A stretch of DNA of 64,000 nt, taken from positions 114,991 through 178,990 of the forward strand of contig NZ_JAEUXI010000005.1 of NCBI RefSeq assembly GCF_016775005.1. The letters are read 5' to 3'. The translations under genes were made by a program, and so were the position numbers. The notes beneath the pieces are model-generated. The model was not told the origin of the DNA, made no database searches, and saw only the letters and a program-made list of their open reading frames with translations. This DNA comes from Streptococcus suis. Its GTDB lineage: Bacteria; Bacillota; Bacilli; Lactobacillales; Streptococcaceae. This document shows, piece after piece, positions 35,446 through 45,468 of the stretch (position 1 is its first letter; each line of letters starts with the position of its first letter).

Positions 35446-36403
35446 TTTTTTGACAGGTTGGTTACGTAGTCGCTGGCAATTTTTTGCTTGTTTTTTGGTC
35501 TTTTTACTGTTTATCCTCTTTCTCAGTGATCTATTTTCGGTTCAGCGTCAGTTGACTTACTATGCCACAGGGCTTTTGTTCCTGTTTGCCGTGATTATTT
35601 TAGGGATGGATGGCTTGGTGGAGTGGCGGCGCTATCGAAAGAAGATTGAAAATAGGGATTTTGCAGCGGTGTCTGCCTTGGAAACCATGCTGATGGATGA
35701 CATTTCTAGTTTGGAGGACAAGCTCAACCACTTACAGGCTCAACAGGCCAAGTGGCAGGGAGATATGGAGGACTACTACACCATGTGGGCCCACCAGATG
35801 AAAATTCCCCTAGCTGCTAGTCACCTCTTGGTAGGAGAATTGCAGCAACACCCGAGTCAGGCCGCTCTGGAGAAGGAGTTGTTCAAATTGGAACACTATA
35901 CTAGTTTGGTCCTCAACTATCTACGCTTGCAATCCTTCCACGAAGATTTGCAGTTGGAGCAGGTGGACTTGGAAGAGGTCGTTCGGGACTTGGTCAAGAA
36001 ATATTCTCTCTTTTTTATAGAGGATAAAATCAAGCTGGACTTGGGCCAGCTGTCCCTGACACTTTCGACCGATAAGCGCTGGCTCAGTCTCTTGATTGAA
36101 CAGTTTTTGTCCAATGCTGTCAAGTATAGTAAGGGGAAACAAGTTGCAATTGGGCTGGAAGGGGAGGTTTTGGTCATCACTGACACAGGGATAGGAATTG
36201 CAGAAAGTGACCTTCAGAGGGTTTTTGAACGCGGTTTTTCAGGTTACAATGGCCGCAGGACTCAACAGTCATCGGGGCTAGGCCTGTATCTAGCGAAACG
36301 ATTGGCAGAAAAACTGGGCTACAAGATTGAACTGCATTCTGACTTGGGGCAAGGAACGGTGGTGAAGATTCATTTGGAACAAGCAGATCTGGTCTTTAAG
36401 TAA
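35435..36403 (+). CDS. bceS: intramembrane-sensing histidine kinase BceS-type
   Basis: A 322-residue kinase with two N-terminal helices (about 15-33, 44-60) and nearly no outer loop, so it cannot sense the ligand itself; BceS kinases instead read the flux of the partner transporter. His120 lies in M-W-A-H-Q-M-K-I-P-L, and the ATPase domain has N and G boxes (Q-F-L-S-N-A-V-K-Y, D-T-G-I-G-I, G-L-G-L-Y-L). Located between the regulator and the transporter. Confidence 0.9.
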   Translation: MRHSFLTGWLRSRWQFFACFLVFLLFILFLSDLFSVQRQLTYYATGLLFLFAVIILGMDGLVEWRRYRKKIENRDFAAVSALETMLMDDISSLEDKLNHLQAQQAKWQGDMEDYYTMWAHQMKIPLAASHLLVGELQQHPSQAALEKELFKLEHYTSLVLNYLRLQSFHEDLQLEQVDLEEVVRDLVKKYSLFFIEDKIKLDLGQLSLTLSTDKRWLSLLIEQFLSNAVKYSKGKQVAIGLEGEVLVITDTGIGIAESDLQRVFERGFSGYNGRRTQQSSGLGLYLAKRLAEKLGYKIELHSDLGQGTVVKIHLEQADLVFK

Positions 36404-36405
36404 AC

Positions 36406-36420
36406 TTACAAAAATGTCAC
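36406..36420 (+). promoter_or_regulatory. candidate BceR-binding site upstream of bceAB
   Basis: TTACAAAAATGTCAC resembles the TGACnnnAATGTCA-type inverted repeat bound by BceR-like regulators. A TGG-TAGAAT extended -10 lies about 45 bp downstream (36462-36470). Confidence 0.4.
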
Positions 36421-36493
36421 CCAAATGAAAGCTAAACCGATGGATAGTAGATTTGAGACTTGGTAGAATAAGGATAGAAAAGGAGGAGAAACA

Positions 36494-37252
36494 ATGACAC
36501 TACTTGATGTACAACACGTTCAAAAAATTTACCAAACCCGCTTTCAAGCCAGTCAGGTTGAAGCCTTGAAGGACATTCATTTTACAGTTGAAAAGGGTGA
36601 ATATGTCGCCATCATGGGAGAATCCGGTTCTGGAAAATCTACCTTGCTCAATATTCTTGCGACCCTGGACAAGCCGACCCGTGGTCATGTCCTACTCAAT
36701 GGTGTCAATACAGAAACGATTAAGAGCAAGGAAGCAGCAGTCTTTCGTCGGGAGAAATTGGGGTTTGTATTCCAAGATTTCAACCTCTTAGATACCCTCT
36801 CTGTCAAGGACAATGTTCTCTTGCCTCTGGTTTTATCTCGTTTTCCGCTTGACCAGATGAATAAGCGTTTGATTCAAACCCTCAACAGTCTGGGCATTGC
36901 GACCTTACAAGACAAAATGCCCTACGAGATTTCGGGTGGTCAGCAGCAACGTGTTGCGGTGGCGCGTGCCATCATCACCCAGCCAGAAATCCTCTTAGCG
37001 GATGAACCAACTGGAGCCCTCGATTCCAAATCAACGGCAACCCTTCTCGATATCTTTGAAAAAATCAACCAAGAAGGGCAAACCATTTTGATGGTAACCC
37101 ACTCGACAGCGGCAGCCAGTCGCGCCAAACGGGTCCTCTTTATCAAGGATGGTATCCTCTACAATCAAATCTACCGAGGTGAAAAAAACAATCAGGAGAT
37201 GTACCAACTGATTTCAGATACCTTGACAGTCATGGCGAATCGAGGTGAATAG
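36494..37252 (+). CDS. bceA: BceA-type ABC transporter ATP-binding protein
   Basis: A 252-residue ATPase. Walker A M-G-E-S-G-S-G-K-S-T, signature I-S-G-G-Q-Q-Q-R and Walker B I-L-L-A-D-E-P-T-G-A-L-D are complete. Together with BceB it forms a transporter that frees lipid II-cycle intermediates from bacitracin or lantibiotics and tells BceS about the drug. It follows the kinase after 90 bp, where a separate promoter is likely. Confidence 0.92.
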   Translation: MTLLDVQHVQKIYQTRFQASQVEALKDIHFTVEKGEYVAIMGESGSGKSTLLNILATLDKPTRGHVLLNGVNTETIKSKEAAVFRREKLGFVFQDFNLLDTLSVKDNVLLPLVLSRFPLDQMNKRLIQTLNSLGIATLQDKMPYEISGGQQQRVAVARAIITQPEILLADEPTGALDSKSTATLLDIFEKINQEGQTILMVTHSTAAASRAKRVLFIKDGILYNQIYRGEKNNQEMYQLISDTLTVMANRGE

Positions 37253-37253
37253 T

Positions 37254-39254
37254 ATGCTGGGATTGACCTTTCGATTGGGCTTAACCAATCTCAAAAAGAA
37301 CCGCAGACTTTATTTTCCCTATGCTTTGATGACCATTTTGTCCACAGCCATTGCCTATATATTTGCCTCGCTTGCTTTTCATCCTGATTTAGGTCAGGTC
37401 AAGGGGGCCAACGGGGTGATTCAAGTGCTGGGCTTTGGTATGATTGTAGTTATGCTGGCAGTTGCCATCATGGTCTTCTATGCTAACAGTTTTGTCATGA
37501 AGCAGCGGTCAAAAGAGTTTGGTGTCTATAGCATTCTTGGTCTGGAGAAAAAACATCTTCTCTTGATGACTTTTCTAGAAAATCTGGTATTTTCAGTCGG
37601 TACCATTCTATCTGGCTTGCTCTTGGGACTGGCTCTAGATAAACTCTTCTATGCCCTCTTGCTGAAAGCCATGCAGATGCCTGTGGTCTTGGCTTCAACC
37701 TTCCAGTTGAAAAGTCTAGTCACTGTACTGATCTATCTCTTTGGGATTTTTGCCTTGGTTAGCCTCTTTAATATTGGGAAACTGGGCTTGACCGACTCAC
37801 TCAAACTAGTTCAGGGCAAGAAGCGTGGGGACAAGAAAACAGGATTCTTCTGGCTACAAACCCTCTTAGCCCTTATCCTATTGGGGGCAGGCTACGCCAT
37901 TGCACAACTAGTGACCAGTCCGCTGACAGCAATTCCAAGTTTCTTTGGAGCGACTCTTCTGGTTATCTTTGGGACTTATTTGCTTTTCCAATCAGGGGTT
38001 ATCAGTCTCTTAAACTGGCTAAAACACCGTCAGGCCTATTACTACAAGCCTGAGAATTTTATTTCTGTATCCAACTTGATTTTCCGCATGCGGAAAAATG
38101 CTCTGGGCCTTGCGACCATTACCGTTCTATCCAGCATGTTCTTGGTAACCATGGTTGGCGGTCTCAGTATTTACATCGGTGGCAAAGATTATATTGCCAA
38201 TCAGAATCCAAATGATTATTCGATTGATGTTGGAATGCAGTCAACCGCTTCAAAAACACAAGTGGAGGAGTGGGCGGAAGCTATCTTAGAAGAGAAGGAT
38301 ATTCCTATTGAAAGTAAGGTGGTCTATCCTTACCAGCAAGCCTCTTTTACTGAGGTGACAAATCAGCAAGTAAGATTTTTTACGGTTGAAGATGCCGCTA
38401 GCGTAGATTTCTCTGACCTGGGTGTTGGTTTTATCCTTGACCAAGCCACCTATGAAAAGATGACTGGAGAGGCGCTCCAGTTGGTAAGTGACCAAGTAGC
38501 CATCTACAGTAAGGGAGTCCAGTATCAAGCTGGTCAAACCCTCACCTTTGATGAAAAGGAGATGGAAGTTGCCCAAGTTTTGCCTAAGAATGTGACCTTG
38601 GGTCATCTGCCTGACCATATGTCTTTCAATGTCAGTCAGTACTTAGTCATTGTGGTTCAAGATCTGACGATATTTGAAAATCAAGCTGAGAATCGCTATT
38701 ATATGGGCTTTGAAAGCAGTCTATCAGAAGAAGAACAAGTAAGGAGCCAAGAGGCCTTCTTATCCGGTAGTTTTGAAAGCGAACTGTGGGTTTCCAATAT
38801 CCTTCCTGATGGGACCAACACGGTCAGTCTGGCCTATCGTGCCTATGCCATGCGTGGTTTCTTCAGTTTTGCAGGTTCACTTTTCTTCATTGGCCTCTTA
38901 CTTTCGCTCATCTTTTTGATGGCAGTGGTGCTGGTGATTTACTTCAAACAGATTTCAGAAGGCTATGAAGACAGAGATCGCTTCGTCATTATGACCAAGG
39001 TTGGTCTGGATGAGGATCAGACGAGACAGTCCATTCGCAAGCAATTACTGACCGTCTTTTTCCTACCTATTTTACTTGCCTTTGTCCATCTTGCTTTTGC
39101 TTATAAGATGCTATCGTCCATTCTTTTGTCTATCGGCGTGGTTAATGCAGGACTTATGTTACAGGTGACAGCAGGCATCTGTGGTGGTTATCTCCTCCTC
39201 TACCTAGTGGTCTATGCCATCACAACACGATCTTACAAACAGATTATTTCCTAA
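37254..39254 (+). CDS. bceB: BceB-type ABC transporter permease
   Basis: A 666-residue permease with ten hydrophobic segments: four-helix start, a pair around 200-250, then a large extracytoplasmic domain of about 200 residues (about 310-535) and a last group of three helices. This domain defines BceB transporters and is where the peptide ligand is recognised. ATG at 37254 is preferred over an upstream GTG because GAGGTG gives a proper ribosome site. It ends with a clear terminator. Confidence 0.9.
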   Translation: MLGLTFRLGLTNLKKNRRLYFPYALMTILSTAIAYIFASLAFHPDLGQVKGANGVIQVLGFGMIVVMLAVAIMVFYANSFVMKQRSKEFGVYSILGLEKKHLLLMTFLENLVFSVGTILSGLLLGLALDKLFYALLLKAMQMPVVLASTFQLKSLVTVLIYLFGIFALVSLFNIGKLGLTDSLKLVQGKKRGDKKTGFFWLQTLLALILLGAGYAIAQLVTSPLTAIPSFFGATLLVIFGTYLLFQSGVISLLNWLKHRQAYYYKPENFISVSNLIFRMRKNALGLATITVLSSMFLVTMVGGLSIYIGGKDYIANQNPNDYSIDVGMQSTASKTQVEEWAEAILEEKDIPIESKVVYPYQQASFTEVTNQQVRFFTVEDAASVDFSDLGVGFILDQATYEKMTGEALQLVSDQVAIYSKGVQYQAGQTLTFDEKEMEVAQVLPKNVTLGHLPDHMSFNVSQYLVIVVQDLTIFENQAENRYYMGFESSLSEEEQVRSQEAFLSGSFESELWVSNILPDGTNTVSLAYRAYAMRGFFSFAGSLFFIGLLLSLIFLMAVVLVIYFKQISEGYEDRDRFVIMTKVGLDEDQTRQSIRKQLLTVFFLPILLAFVHLAFAYKMLSSILLSIGVVNAGLMLQVTAGICGGYLLLYLVVYAITTRSYKQIIS

Positions 39255-39279
39255 ACTTGGGGCAACCCAAGTTTTTTAT
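39254..39279 (+). terminator. terminator after bceAB
   Basis: AACTTGGG-GCAA-CCCAAGTT with T6. Confidence 0.88.
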
Positions 39280-39308
39280 TTTCTTTACAAATTTTAACTA
39301 TTTTGTTT

Positions 39309-39429
39309 TACAAACTAGCCACCTTGTGTTACACTATAGATACAAAACTAATAGGTAAAACAAACTAGTGATAGAAGACCAAGAAAATCACTTTTATTTT
39401 TATCAAACTAGTCGGTATTACAAACTAGG
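39309..39429 (+). promoter_or_regulatory. array of repeated operator-like motifs before the PadR operon
   Basis: The motif ACAAACTAG or a close variant occurs five times in the 120 bp before the first gene: 39309-39318, 39341-39355 (variant with AATAGG), 39359-39368, 39402-39411 and 39419-39428. Two copies extend to the palindrome ACTAGT. Such clustering suggests binding of the PadR regulator encoded in this operon. Confidence 0.6.
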
Positions 39430-39441
39430 TGGGGAGGCAGT

Positions 39442-39606
39442 ATGAAGTTGGATAAGAAAAGTCGGGAAAATTGGAAACTAGCAGCTGTCACGCTTGTGAC
39501 GGCCATTATAACAGGCTGGGCCTTGGATTCTATTTTGATCTTAGGCATCATGTTAGCGTCAGGCTTGCTGTTTGGATTTTTCGCAGAGGAAGAGGAGGAC
39601 TTATGA
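39442..39606 (+). CDS. small membrane protein of the PadR operon
   Basis: A 54-residue protein with basic N-terminus, hydrophobic segments (about 13-30 and 31-47) and an acidic tail (E-E-E-E-D-L). GGGGAGG lies 6 bp before the ATG. Its TGA overlaps the PadR start (ATGA), so the two are coupled. No family recognised. Confidence 0.65.
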   Translation: MKLDKKSRENWKLAAVTLVTAIITGWALDSILILGIMLASGLLFGFFAEEEEDL

Positions 39607-39920
39607 AAGAAACCCAGATGCTCAAGGGGGTCCTGGATGGCTGTGTATTGCAAATCATCAGCCAGAAGGAGATTTATGGTTATGAGCTGGTTCAGGAGTT
39701 GAGAAATCAGGGCTTTGAAAACATGGTCGGAGGGACAGTCTATCCCCTCCTTCAGAAGTTAGAGAAAAATAGCCTGATTCTTAGTCAGAATAAGCCCTCG
39801 CCAGATGGACCGGACAGGAAGTATTTTTATCTGACAGACCAGGGAAAGGCTTATCTAGAAGATTTTTGGAGCCAATGGACGGAATTGGTCCAAAAGGTTC
39901 AGCGATTGAAAGGAGAGTAG
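39603..39920 (+). CDS. PadR family transcriptional regulator
   Basis: A 105-residue winged-helix regulator. The family pattern is clear: L-K-G-V-L-D-G-C-V-L-Q-I-I, then I-Y-G-Y-E-L-V-Q-E-L, G-G-T-V-Y-P-L-L-Q-K-L-E-K and G-P-D-R-K-Y-F-Y-L-T-D-Q-G. PadR-like proteins (subfamily 2 such as LmrR) usually repress their own operon and neighbouring transport or membrane genes until a hydrophobic drug binds. It probably binds the repeated motifs upstream of 39442. Confidence 0.9.
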   Translation: MKETQMLKGVLDGCVLQIISQKEIYGYELVQELRNQGFENMVGGTVYPLLQKLEKNSLILSQNKPSPDGPDRKYFYLTDQGKAYLEDFWSQWTELVQKVQRLKGE

Positions 39921-39921
39921 G

Positions 39922-40716
39922 ATGAGCAAACAAATGGAATACCGCAAGCAGATTGAAGTGATTGAAAGCCAGCTGACTAAGGAAAACAAGGAATACATGG
40001 GCCGTATCAATGGCTACATGATGATTGCCTCTGTCTTTCACAGGCAGGAAGAAGCAGTGACTGCCCAGCTCTTATCCATTTACCAAGATGTTCTTGAAGC
40101 CCAAAAAGACGGGCTTTCGGCGGAGGATTTTCTGGGTAAAGATAGCAAGCAGATGGCGGACGACCTACTCAGCTATCTCCCTCCGATTGGTTTCGTGGAA
40201 GTTGCAAACCTGAGTGGCCTCATGCTCATCATTTACCTCGGTAGCCAATGGCTCATGGATTTTGCAGGGACAGGAACCATCTCCCTCAACTGGCTGGACT
40301 TGATCTGCGACGCGGTACTTAGCCTCCTCCTCCCAGCAGGGATTTTCCTCATCATTCGCAGTCTGATTTACCAGACCAGCAAAATCAAGGTTTGGGCAAG
40401 TTTTCTCTGCATTCCCCTTCTTTTTCTCGTGATTTGTGGACTTCGTCTCTGGGCAATGCCCAAGGAACCTGACCTAGTCTTGACTGGCTGGGGGCTTCTA
40501 GTGCCACTCACCTTACTTGGTCTCGCTCTGCTATTTTTCCAAAGGGAAAAGTTGGTCCGCTATGTCTTTTTACCGACCTACCTCTTCATGATTGTTGGCG
40601 GTGTGGTAAATATGGTCATGACCGTTCCAGTTTGGCTCAATCTGATGTTGGTCATTCTTCCAGCGATGGCCTTTTGGATTGGAACTGCGGTTTTGTTGGT
40701 GAGAAAGGAGAAGTAA
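39922..40716 (+). CDS. membrane protein with HAAS/DUF1048-like N-terminus (PadR operon, copy 1)
   Basis: A 264-residue protein: a cytoplasmic, charged helical domain (about 1-90, with D-G-L-S-A-E-D-F-L-G-K-D-S-K-Q-M-A-D) followed by six hydrophobic segments. HAAS-type domains frequently travel with PadR regulators and are thought to pass a membrane signal to them. It begins 1 bp after padR. Closely related to the next gene. Confidence 0.7.
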   Translation: MSKQMEYRKQIEVIESQLTKENKEYMGRINGYMMIASVFHRQEEAVTAQLLSIYQDVLEAQKDGLSAEDFLGKDSKQMADDLLSYLPPIGFVEVANLSGLMLIIYLGSQWLMDFAGTGTISLNWLDLICDAVLSLLLPAGIFLIIRSLIYQTSKIKVWASFLCIPLLFLVICGLRLWAMPKEPDLVLTGWGLLVPLTLLGLALLFFQREKLVRYVFLPTYLFMIVGGVVNMVMTVPVWLNLMLVILPAMAFWIGTAVLLVRKEK

Positions 40717-40717
40717 G

Positions 40718-41542
40718 ATGAACAAGCAACAGGAATATTTGAATGCTATTAGTAGCTTACAGGGGAAGTTGACCAAGGAAAACAAGGCCTATATGCGTAA
40801 GCTCCATGCTTACTTGATGTTGGCATCAGCCTTTCATGAACAGGAGGAAAGGGCGACTGAACTCTTACTTTCTATCTACCAAGATGTCTTGGATGCCCAA
40901 GCAGACGGTCAGTCAGTAGAGGATTTTTTGGGTAAAGATAGCAAGCAAATGGCGGATGAACTCTTGTCTGACCTGTCGCCTATTCGCTGGTACTATGGTC
41001 TGCGGTTAACAGGATTGATTTCCTTGGTCTATATTAGCTGGTTTTTCTTAGGTTTGTTTGGAGTGACTGGTGAAATGGTCCTAGAATGGCGGGGCTTACT
41101 GTGCGATTTGCTTCTGGCACTCATTCTACCCAGCTCTGCTTTTTTCATTCTAAAGAACCTAGTCTATGAACGGTCAAAAATCAAGTCCTATCTGCTGATG
41201 TGGACCTGGGGGCTTAGCTTTATGGGGTTAATTGTCTTGCGTTTTTGGATTAGTCGGCAGTTTTATGAGGGGATTCCCCTGCCCTTGTGGGCCAGTCTTT
41301 TGGTGATTCTAGGGATCGTAGCTGGTCTCTTCTACTATCGCAGTAAGTCAGCAATTGTAGATACCTTGATTCCAGCCTATGTCCTAACGGTTCTCAGTGG
41401 CTTTAGTCAGCTGCTGGCCAGTCAGTTTGGCTACGGACCGCAGGACTGGACAGGTTGGCTACCTCTGCTCTTTATGGTTCTTGCCTTTTTCTCAACACTT
41501 GCAGGCACATTTTTCCTATTGAAAAAGGAGAATGTGGGGTAG
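40718..41542 (+). CDS. membrane protein with HAAS/DUF1048-like N-terminus (PadR operon, copy 2)
   Basis: A 274-residue paralogue of the previous gene; the N-terminal region is almost the same (Q-S-V-E-D-F-L-G-K-D-S-K-Q-M-A-D-E-L-L) while the six membrane segments differ more. The two lie 1 bp apart, a tandem duplication inside the operon. Role likely linked to PadR signalling or to membrane-drug stress together with the neighbouring bceAB; this is inference. Confidence 0.7.
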   Translation: MNKQQEYLNAISSLQGKLTKENKAYMRKLHAYLMLASAFHEQEERATELLLSIYQDVLDAQADGQSVEDFLGKDSKQMADELLSDLSPIRWYYGLRLTGLISLVYISWFFLGLFGVTGEMVLEWRGLLCDLLLALILPSSAFFILKNLVYERSKIKSYLLMWTWGLSFMGLIVLRFWISRQFYEGIPLPLWASLLVILGIVAGLFYYRSKSAIVDTLIPAYVLTVLSGFSQLLASQFGYGPQDWTGWLPLLFMVLAFFSTLAGTFFLLKKENVG

Positions 41543-41548
41543 GAATAC

Positions 41549-41582
41549 GATCAGGCAACTCTTTAGAGTGGTCTGATTTTTT
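41549..41582 (+). terminator. terminator after the PadR operon
   Basis: ATCAG and ACTCT/AGAGT arms make an interrupted stem followed by T6; a TATAAT box follows at 41585-41590. Confidence 0.65.
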
Positions 41583-41626
41583 GGTATAATGGTTGAAAGA
41601 GAGAAAAGCAACAAAGGAGCAAAACC

Positions 41627-41863
41627 ATGACATTTGAAGAGATTTTACCAGGCTTGAAGGCCAAGAAAAAGTACGTTCGCACAGGCTGGGGCGGAGCGGA
41701 GAACTACGTCCAGCTCTTTGACACCATCGAGGTCCACGGGCAAAAGCTGGAAGCGACGCCCTATTTCCTCATCAACGTGACGGGCGAGGGTGAGGGCTTC
41801 TCTATGTGGAGCCCGACCCCTTGCGACGTCCTTGCGACCGACTGGGTAGAAGTCCATGACTAA
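41627..41863 (+). CDS. DUF2829 (Tad2-like) small protein
   Basis: A 78-residue protein of the DUF2829 family: F-E-E-I-L-P-G-L-K-A-K-K-K-Y-V-R-T-G-W at the start, a middle V-Q-L-F, and W-S-P-T-P-C-D-V-L-A-T-D-W-V-E at the end. Phage members of this family (Tad2) bind and sequester the cyclic ADP-ribose signals of Thoeris defence. Here the gene is chromosomal, overlaps an SDR gene by 8 bp and has no phage neighbours. Whether it binds a nucleotide is unknown. Confidence 0.8.
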   Translation: MTFEEILPGLKAKKKYVRTGWGGAENYVQLFDTIEVHGQKLEATPYFLINVTGEGEGFSMWSPTPCDVLATDWVEVHD

Positions 41864-42554
41864 GACAGCCCTTATCACCGGCGTTTCCAGTGGCATTGGC
41901 CTTGCACAAGCGCGGATTTTTTTGGAAAAAGGCTGGCGCGTGTACGGGATTGACCAGGCCAGCAAGCCTGATTTGGCAGGTGATTTCCACTTTCTACAGC
42001 TGGACCTGACTGGCGATTTATCACCAGTCTTTTCCTGGTGCCAGACAGTTGATGTCCTCTGTAACACTGCAGGCATTCTAGACGATTACCGCCCCCACCT
42101 AGATATTGAGGAGGATGAATTAGCACATATCTTCGCGGTGAATTTTTTTGCGGTGACCAGACTAACCCGCTCCTATCTGCGGCAAATGGTGGACAGACAG
42201 TCGGGAACGATTATCAATATGTGCTCCATTGCTTCCAATCTAGCAGGTGGAGGGGGCTCAGCCTATACCGCTTCCAAGCACGCTTTGGCAGGTTTTACCA
42301 AGCAGTTGGCACTGGACTATGCCAAGGACAAGGTCCAGGTCTTCGGCATCGCCCCTGGTGCCGTTCAGACAGGCATGACCCAGAAGGACTTTGAGCCAGG
42401 GGGATTAGCCGATTGGGTGGCCGACCAGACCCCTATCGGACGCTGGACCCAGCCCCGCGAAATCGCAGAGCTGACCTTCATGCTGGCTACTGGCAAACTC
42501 GCCTCCATGCAAGGCCAGATAATCACCATTGACGGTGGCTGGAGTTTGAAGTAG
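41856..42554 (+). CDS. short-chain dehydrogenase/reductase (FabG-like)
   Basis: A 232-residue NAD(P)-dependent oxidoreductase. The cofactor motif G-V-S-S-G-I-G, the catalytic tetrad region S-I-A-S-N-L ... Y-T-A-S-K and the closing I-T-I-D-G-G-W-S-L-K are typical of the classical SDR family. It resembles 3-oxoacyl-ACP reductases, but fatty acid genes are not adjacent, so its substrate is open. Coupled to the DUF2829 gene by an 8-bp overlap. Confidence 0.88.
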   Translation: MTKTALITGVSSGIGLAQARIFLEKGWRVYGIDQASKPDLAGDFHFLQLDLTGDLSPVFSWCQTVDVLCNTAGILDDYRPHLDIEEDELAHIFAVNFFAVTRLTRSYLRQMVDRQSGTIINMCSIASNLAGGGGSAYTASKHALAGFTKQLALDYAKDKVQVFGIAPGAVQTGMTQKDFEPGGLADWVADQTPIGRWTQPREIAELTFMLATGKLASMQGQIITIDGGWSLK

Positions 42555-42565
42555 GGAGGAGTATT

Positions 42566-43117
42566 ATGATTCTAGAGACCAATCGTCTGTTGCTCCGTCC
42601 TTGGAGTGAGGCAGACGCAGCTGACTTATTTTCTCAGGCCAGTCATCCTGAAGTTGGTCCCGCAGCGGGTTGGCCAGTTCATCAGAGTCTGGAAGAAAGT
42701 CGAGAGATTATCAAGACAGTTCTCAGCCAACCCGAAACCTATGCCCTTGTCCTCAAAGAAACAGGCCAGGTCATTGGCAGTATTGGCCTCATGATTGGCA
42801 AGCAGAGCGGGCTTGATTTGCCAGATTCAGAAGCAGAACTGGGCTACTGGCTTGGCCAGGGATTTTGGGGACAAGGCCTCATTCCAGAAGCTAGTCAAGT
42901 TTTACTGGATTACGGATTTGTCCAGTTGAGTTTAGATAAGATTTGGTGCTGTGCTTTTGTAGAAAATAGCAAGTCCCTGCGTGTCCAAGAAAAGCTGGGC
43001 TTTATTTACCAATACCTCTTGGAAGATGTACATTTCCCGCTCATTGATGAAGTCCGTACTGAAAGAGTGAGTTTATTTACGAGAGAGGAATGGTATTCTA
43101 GAAAGGAAAAACCATGA
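42566..43117 (+). CDS. GNAT family N-acetyltransferase (RimJ/RimL-like)
   Basis: A 183-residue acetyltransferase. The N-terminus T-N-R-L-L-L-R-P-W, the motif A region E-L-G-Y-W-L-G-Q-G-F-W-G-Q-G-L-I-P-E-A and the C-terminal V-E-N-S-K-S-L-R-V-Q-E-K-L-G-F define the RimJ/RimL group, which acetylates protein N-termini or small molecules. It overlaps the ASCH gene by 4 bp. Confidence 0.88.
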   Translation: MILETNRLLLRPWSEADAADLFSQASHPEVGPAAGWPVHQSLEESREIIKTVLSQPETYALVLKETGQVIGSIGLMIGKQSGLDLPDSEAELGYWLGQGFWGQGLIPEASQVLLDYGFVQLSLDKIWCCAFVENSKSLRVQEKLGFIYQYLLEDVHFPLIDEVRTERVSLFTREEWYSRKEKP

Positions 43118-43587
43118 CCCCAACACAACTCTGGCAAGAATTTCTTGCCATCAATCCCCAAGCTGGTCCTGAGCCGGAGGCCTGGGCCTTTGGGGCGGAA
43201 GCTGATCGACTGGCTGAATTGGTGGCTAGAGGCATCAAAACCTCAACCAGCTCTGCCCATGCCCTCTACGCAGTAGAGGGAGAAGAAATCCCGACGGCTG
43301 GTGGCTACGACATCATTCTCGATGGGCAAGGTCAGGCTGCGTGTATTATCCAGACCACCAAGGTCTATGTGACGCCCTTTTCCCAAGTGACGGAAGAACA
43401 TGCTTATAAGGAGGGCGAGTTCCGTCAGGAAGCTGACTTGTCTGACATAAAAGCGAAAAGTCTGACCCACTGGCGGCAGGTCCACGAAGAACTTTTCACA
43501 ATCTGGCTGGCAGAAGCAGGTCTGACCTTCTCAGAGGATATGCTGGTTGTCTGTGAAGAATTTGAATTGGTTTACCCTAAAAAGTAG
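43114..43587 (+). CDS. ASCH domain protein
   Basis: A 157-residue soluble protein of the ASCH superfamily, a beta-barrel fold thought to bind RNA or modified nucleotides. The signature G-I-K-T-S-T-S-S-A-H, D-I-I-L-D-G-Q-G-Q-A-A-C-I-I-Q-T-T-K-V and F-E-L-V fits the YqfB-like subgroup. Coupled to the GNAT gene. Function not established. Confidence 0.82.
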   Translation: MTPTQLWQEFLAINPQAGPEPEAWAFGAEADRLAELVARGIKTSTSSAHALYAVEGEEIPTAGGYDIILDGQGQAACIIQTTKVYVTPFSQVTEEHAYKEGEFRQEADLSDIKAKSLTHWRQVHEELFTIWLAEAGLTFSEDMLVVCEEFELVYPKK

Positions 43588-43605
43588 GTCCTTGCTTGTT
43601 TATTT

Positions 43606-43634
43606 TTGTTATCTATATTATAATAATATAAAAT
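43606..43634 (+). promoter_or_regulatory. promoter of the small gene at 43652
   Basis: TTGTTA, 17-bp spacer, TAAAAT; AAGGAGG precedes the ATG. Confidence 0.6.
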
Positions 43635-43651
43635 TAAACAAGGAGGTTCCT

Positions 43652-43966
43652 ATGGATAAGGAACGTGTCATCAATTTATTGGACCAGCTTTCTCCCATTT
43701 TGGCTGGGAAAGAGGAAACAGTCGGCAAAGAACTGACGGAGAAATTGCAGTCGGCCTTGCTTGTGACCAAGGAAGATGTGGCTAGTAAGAACGGAGTGGC
43801 TTTGGCAACTAGCTTGTCAGGCTTTGTGCAGTCCATTTCTAATGCTAGCTTGCCAGGCGCCAATCTCCGTTTTACAGACCAAGAACGCCCTGTCTGGGAG
43901 GAGTTTAAATCCCTGACGGAGCAAGCAAGAGCAGATGACCAGAGAGGTTTTCAGCTATTTCATTAA
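43652..43966 (+). CDS. small helical protein, possibly bacteriocin-immunity-like
   Basis: A 104-residue soluble protein, mostly helical, with no membrane segment. It has its own promoter and terminator. Size and composition resemble the four-helix immunity proteins of class II bacteriocins, which streptococci carry as orphans, but I cannot see a firm signature. Recorded as hypothetical. Confidence 0.55.
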   Translation: MDKERVINLLDQLSPILAGKEETVGKELTEKLQSALLVTKEDVASKNGVALATSLSGFVQSISNASLPGANLRFTDQERPVWEEFKSLTEQARADDQRGFQLFH

Positions 43967-45460
<1,494 letters not shown>

Positions 45461-45468
45461 GTGATACT

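Noticed and set aside
41645..42076. Antisense frame of 143 codons over the DUF2829 and SDR genes
   Set aside because: Both plus-strand genes have clear family motifs; the antisense product has none.
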